64,000 nucleotides of DNA. It comes from Nitrobacter vulgaris (lineage in GTDB: Bacteria; Pseudomonadota; Alphaproteobacteria; Rhizobiales; Xanthobacteraceae). Below are positions 61,122 to 64,000 of this stretch, piece by piece. The DNA lies in assembly GCF_002028545.1 (NCBI RefSeq), contig NZ_MWPQ01000069.1, positions 1 to 64,000 on the forward strand, given 5' to 3'. Each line of letters starts with the position of its first letter. Position 1 is the stretch's first letter. The notes below the pieces were generated by a model that saw only the letters and a list, made by a program, of their open reading frames with translations, made no database searches and had not been told where the DNA came from. Made by a program: the position numbers and the translations under genes.

Positions 61122-62804
61122 ATGCAACTCATCAAGGTCGACCCGCGCGCGCTGAAGGAGAACCCCGACCGCATGCGTCAGACGAAGTCGACGCCGCAGG
61201 CCGACGCCTTGCTGCTGGCGACAATCAAGGCCGTCGGCATTGTGCAGCCACCGGTGATCACGCCGGAAACCGGCGGCGGCAACGCCTACGTCATCAACGC
61301 CGGCCATCGCCGCGTCAAGCAGGCGATCGCCGCCGGTCTTGAGGAGATCGACGTGCTTGTCGACGAGGCGGCGAACGACAACGGCGCCCTGCGCTCGATG
61401 ATCGAGAACATCGCGCGAGAGGCGCTGAACCCTGTCGACCAATGGCGTGCGATCGAGCGCCTGGTCGCGCTCGGCTGGACCGAAGAAGCGATCGGCGTCG
61501 CGCTCGCGCTGCCGGTGCGGCAGATCAGGAAGCTGCGCCTGCTGGCGAACGTGCTGCCGGCGATGCTCGACCACATGGCCAAGGGCGATATGCCCGACGA
61601 GCGCCAGCTTCGCACCATCGCCGCCGCATCGCTCGACGAGCAGAAGGAGGTCTGGAAGAAGCACAAGCCGTCGAAGGCCGATCCGCAGGTGTCGTGGTGG
61701 AGCGTTGCCCAGGCGCTGCAGAAGACCCGGATGTTCGCGCGCCACGCCAGCTTCGGCGACGACCTCGCGCAGGCCTACGGCATCCAGTGGGTGGAGGATT
61801 TGTTTGCGCCAGCCGACGAGGACAGCCGCTACACCACCAACGTCGATGCCTTCCTCGGCGCGCAGCAGGAGTGGATGGCGAACAACCTGCCGAAGAAGGG
61901 CATCATCGCCGAGACCACGAACTACGGTGAGGTAAAGCTGCCGCCGAAGGCCGAGCGCGTCTACGGCAAGCCGGCGAAGTCCGATTGCACCGCGATGTAC
62001 CTCGATCGCGATGGTCGCGTGCAGACGGCGCATTACCGCATGCCTGCGGCGAAGAAGCCGAAGGGCAAGACGGCTTCGGAATCGGACAATGCTCCCGATG
62101 ATGTCGGCGTGGTCTCGAAGCCGCGTCCCGATGTGACGCGCACGGGCGTCGAGATGATCGGCGACTTCCGCACCGACGCGCTGCGCGAAGCCCTCGGCCG
62201 CGCACCGATCGAGGACGACACGCTGATGGCGCTGCTGATCCTCGCCTTCGCCGGCCAGAACGTCTCCGTGACGACGGGAGGCGGTGTCAGTTACGGCCAC
62301 AACCGTCTCGCGAAGCACGCGGCGGTGCTGTTCGACGCCGACGGCAAGCTCGCCTTCGACATGGATACGCTGCGCATCGCAGCGCGCGCCATGTTGACCG
62401 ATGTGTTCTCGTGCCGGGAGAACGCCACCAACAGCGGCATCGTCGCCCGCGTCGCCGGAGAGACGATCGGCGCGGATGGCTTCCTGCCGAACATGGGCAC
62501 GGAGGAGTTCCTGTCGTGTCTGTCGCGCCCGGGGCTCGAGGCCTCGTGCAAGGACACGCCGGTCCTGCCGCGTCAGCGCGTGAAGGATACGCGCGCCGCG
62601 CTCGTCGAGCATTTCAAGGAGCGTCACTTCGTTCATCCCGCCGCACACTCTGCGCCGGACGCAACGAAGCTGTCCGAATGGCTGGCCTCCAGCGCGAAGG
62701 CCGCCGACGTCGCAGATGAGGCGGATGGCGTCTATGAGGACATCGACGGCATCGCCGACGACCCGACCGGGGAAGACGTCGGGCCGTTCAGGGAAGCGGC
62801 CTAA
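61122..62804 (+). CDS. ParB/RepB/Spo0J-family protein
   Basis: 560 residues; start after GGAG and supported by the family N-terminus. ParB/sulfiredoxin domain: 'LKENPDRMRQTKSTPQADAL', 'GIVQPPVITPETGGGNAYVI' NAGHRRVKQAIAAG (box II, GHRR for GERR) and 'MIENIAREALNPVDQWRAIE' RLVALGWTEEAIGVAL with a KorB-like HTH. The long C-terminal half (about 280-560) is specific to rhizobial plasmid proteins. No parA gene is beside it, so it may act in regulation or nuclease protection rather than in classical partition. Confidence 0.88.
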   Translation: MQLIKVDPRALKENPDRMRQTKSTPQADALLLATIKAVGIVQPPVITPETGGGNAYVINAGHRRVKQAIAAGLEEIDVLVDEAANDNGALRSMIENIAREALNPVDQWRAIERLVALGWTEEAIGVALALPVRQIRKLRLLANVLPAMLDHMAKGDMPDERQLRTIAAASLDEQKEVWKKHKPSKADPQVSWWSVAQALQKTRMFARHASFGDDLAQAYGIQWVEDLFAPADEDSRYTTNVDAFLGAQQEWMANNLPKKGIIAETTNYGEVKLPPKAERVYGKPAKSDCTAMYLDRDGRVQTAHYRMPAAKKPKGKTASESDNAPDDVGVVSKPRPDVTRTGVEMIGDFRTDALREALGRAPIEDDTLMALLILAFAGQNVSVTTGGGVSYGHNRLAKHAAVLFDADGKLAFDMDTLRIAARAMLTDVFSCRENATNSGIVARVAGETIGADGFLPNMGTEEFLSCLSRPGLEASCKDTPVLPRQRVKDTRAALVEHFKERHFVHPAAHSAPDATKLSEWLASSAKAADVADEADGVYEDIDGIADDPTGEDVGPFREAA

Positions 62805-62838
62805 TAACGCCGCCCGCTTTCTTCTTCCAAATGATCTA

Positions 62839-62872
62839 CCGCCGCCGGCCATGCCGGCGGCGGTTCTGTTTT
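62839..62872 (+). terminator. Intrinsic terminator after parB-like gene
   Basis: An 11-bp GC stem CCGCCGCCGGC (62839-62849) / GCCGGCGGCGG (62853-62863) with a 3-base loop, followed by TTCTGTTTT. It lies 35 bases after the parB-like stop and before the next gene's ribosome site. Confidence 0.8.
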
Positions 62873-62899
62873 CACGCTCGCGCAAACATGGAGGACACA

Positions 62900-63373
62900 A
62901 TGTCCGCGCACACGATTTTCGACAACGCACCCATCGGCTCGATCGTCGCCTGGTCCGACGTAACGCCGCAGCCGCCGACTCGCTTCACCAAGAAGCTCGC
63001 GGCCTGGCAGACCAACAACAGCCGGGGCCGCCTGATCCGGAAGCAGGGCGAGCGAGGTGTCGGCAATGTCTCGCTGTCAGCGTCTTTCACGCTGCATGAG
63101 GCTGATTATGGCGCCGGCGGCGTCATCACCATCCGTGTCCATCGCACCTTCTCGCTGGAGTCGAAGCTCCATTTCACCATCGTTGAACGATCGGCCATCG
63201 GCTCGGTCCGCGTGTTTGACCGCGCCGGTGACGGCGCCGAGCTCGTGTATCTCGCCACCAACGAGGCCGACGCGAAGGAGTGGCTGACGCGGCACGGCTA
63301 TCCCGACGCCGTGCGCCAAGAAGTCACGGCCGACGAGGTCGGGGCCGACATCGAGGGGAGGACTGCAGCGTGA
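62900..63373 (+). CDS. Conserved plasmid protein, unknown
   Basis: 157 residues; ATG 62900 preceded by GGAGGACACA. Reads 'DNAPIGSIVAWSDVTPQPPT' RFTKKLAAWQTNNSRGRLIRKQGERG and 'HEADYGAGGVITIRVHRTFS'. Probably a small beta-rich domain. No recognised family. It is terminator-separated from the parB-like gene and overlaps the next gene by GTGA, so those two form an operon. Confidence 0.7.
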   Translation: MSAHTIFDNAPIGSIVAWSDVTPQPPTRFTKKLAAWQTNNSRGRLIRKQGERGVGNVSLSASFTLHEADYGAGGVITIRVHRTFSLESKLHFTIVERSAIGSVRVFDRAGDGAELVYLATNEADAKEWLTRHGYPDAVRQEVTADEVGADIEGRTAA

Positions 63374-64000
63374 ACGCGTCATCCCCCTCTCCCGACGATG
63401 CCTCCGGAACCCCGGGGGTTTCTTTTGGCCGCAGCGCTGACGACCTTCTCGTCGCACGTGTCGGCGACACCACCTTCGCGATGGCACCGGCCCGCGACGG
63501 CCGGCATTATCTCGTCACCGCCTGGCGCATCTCGCGTCCGATGGACGAATGGACGCGCGGCGATTTCTACGGCCATTCCGGCGAGCTCGCCGACGAGGCA
63601 GCATTCCGTGCCCGCGTGCTCGAAAACGCCGAGCACCAGCGCGAGCGCAAGATGCTCGGTCGCGTCGAAGTCCATTCGCGCGCCCACACGCCGTGGGGCG
63701 CCTCGCAGGGCGCGAACGTCTATGCCGCGGGTGTCGCTTCGCATTCCACGGCCGCTCACGGCGGCTTCAAACTCTCGGCCGAGCGAAACCGCAAGGTCCA
63801 TCCCATGCTGCGCGCCACGGATGGTTGGTACGAAGAAGATGCCGAATGGACGATCGTCGCGATTACCTTTCCACATCTCTTCACCGCGTTCGAGCGGCGC
63901 TGCGCCGAGCGCACCATCAAGAACAGCTGGCCCGACGCCTGGGAGACGATCTTTGGCACGATCCTGCAGCCGGGCGAGTCCCACGAGAAGGATCGCCGAA
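63370..64000 (+). CDS. DUF7007-like plasmid protein, partial at right edge
   Basis: GTG start overlapping the preceding stop; the frame stays open for 210 codons to the window end. Reads 'DDLLVARVGDTTFAMAPARD', 'RVEVHSRAHTPWGASQGANV' YAAGVASHSTAAHGGFKLSAERNRKVHP and 'WYEEDAEWTIVAITFPHLFT'. The TPWG-SQGA...HGGFKLS block is that of a rhizobial plasmid family I know as DUF7007, often next to parB-like and DarB-like genes. Function unknown; the C-terminus lies outside. Confidence 0.65.
   Translation, partial: MNASSPSPDDASGTPGVSFGRSADDLLVARVGDTTFAMAPARDGRHYLVTAWRISRPMDEWTRGDFYGHSGELADEAAFRARVLENAEHQRERKMLGRVEVHSRAHTPWGASQGANVYAAGVASHSTAAHGGFKLSAERNRKVHPMLRATDGWYEEDAEWTIVAITFPHLFTAFERRCAERTIKNSWPDAWETIFGTILQPGESHEKDRR

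Overview
The window looks like part of a large conjugative plasmid or integrative conjugative element from an alphaproteobacterium of the Hyphomicrobiales. Protein similarity and the high-GC style suggest the Bradyrhizobium / Rhodopseudomonas / Nitrobacter / Afipia neighbourhood. I cannot name the species from sequence alone. No tRNA, rRNA or CRISPR array was seen.

Left part (1-30.4 kb) is an efflux and stress island assembled from separate cassettes with decayed mobile elements between them. (i) 0.4-9.1 kb: a minus-strand train of a PepSY protein, OmpR-type response regulator, sensor kinase, CsoR-family repressor, CzcB-like adaptor, CzcA-like heavy-metal RND pump and a small exported protein; divergent from it lie a second PepSY protein and a cytochrome b561. 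(ii) 9.1-13.3 kb: fragments of IS3 and IS256-type transposases, a LuxR solo, a DnrO-like exported protein and a frameshifted membrane protein. (iii) 13.3-19.1 kb: a TetR-controlled HlyD / double-ATPase ABC / permease operon of the YhiI-RbbA-YhhJ type. (iv) 19.2-21.4 kb: a broken large serine recombinase and its broken partner gene. (v) 21.4-27.8 kb: an operon of sulfide:quinone oxidoreductase, DUF2892 protein, RND adaptor and RND pump, divergent from an ArsR repressor whose two cysteines have the spacing of persulfide sensors SqrR/BigR. (vi) 27.8-30.4 kb: IS630 and phosphoketolase remnants, then a P1B-type metal ATPase with a TPC motif.

Right part (30.8-64 kb) is the conjugation and maintenance backbone. 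A complete VirB/VirD4 type IV secretion operon runs on the minus strand from virB1 (43.7 kb) to virD4 (30.8 kb), in the order B1-B2-B3-B4-exported protein-B5-like-small membrane protein-B7-like-B6-B8-B9-B10-B11-D4, mostly with ATGA-type overlaps. Divergent from it, an eight-gene plus-strand cluster (43.8-48.5 kb) encodes almost only exported proteins: a Cys-rich TrbM-like protein, two SNase-like proteins, a lipoprotein, two paralogous Cys-rich proteins and a lysozyme-like protein, with a cytosolic SSB in the middle. A near-identical 23-nt AT-rich motif sits at both promoter regions of this module. From 48.5 to 51.8 kb there are small and broken genes, a strongly structured untranslated stretch, and an intact IS1111-subgroup IS110 element with perfect 14-bp subterminal inverted repeats. 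From 51.9 kb onward comes typical rhizobial plasmid backbone: a Toprim/DUF3991 protein, DUF1419, a frameshifted DUF3085 gene, a 1701-residue methyltransferase-helicase resembling phage DarB antirestriction proteins, a RES-Xre toxin-antitoxin pair, a ParB-like protein, and two uncharacterised genes, the last running off the right edge. No relaxase, oriT or replication initiator was recognised here, so these must lie outside the window or be unrecognisable to me.
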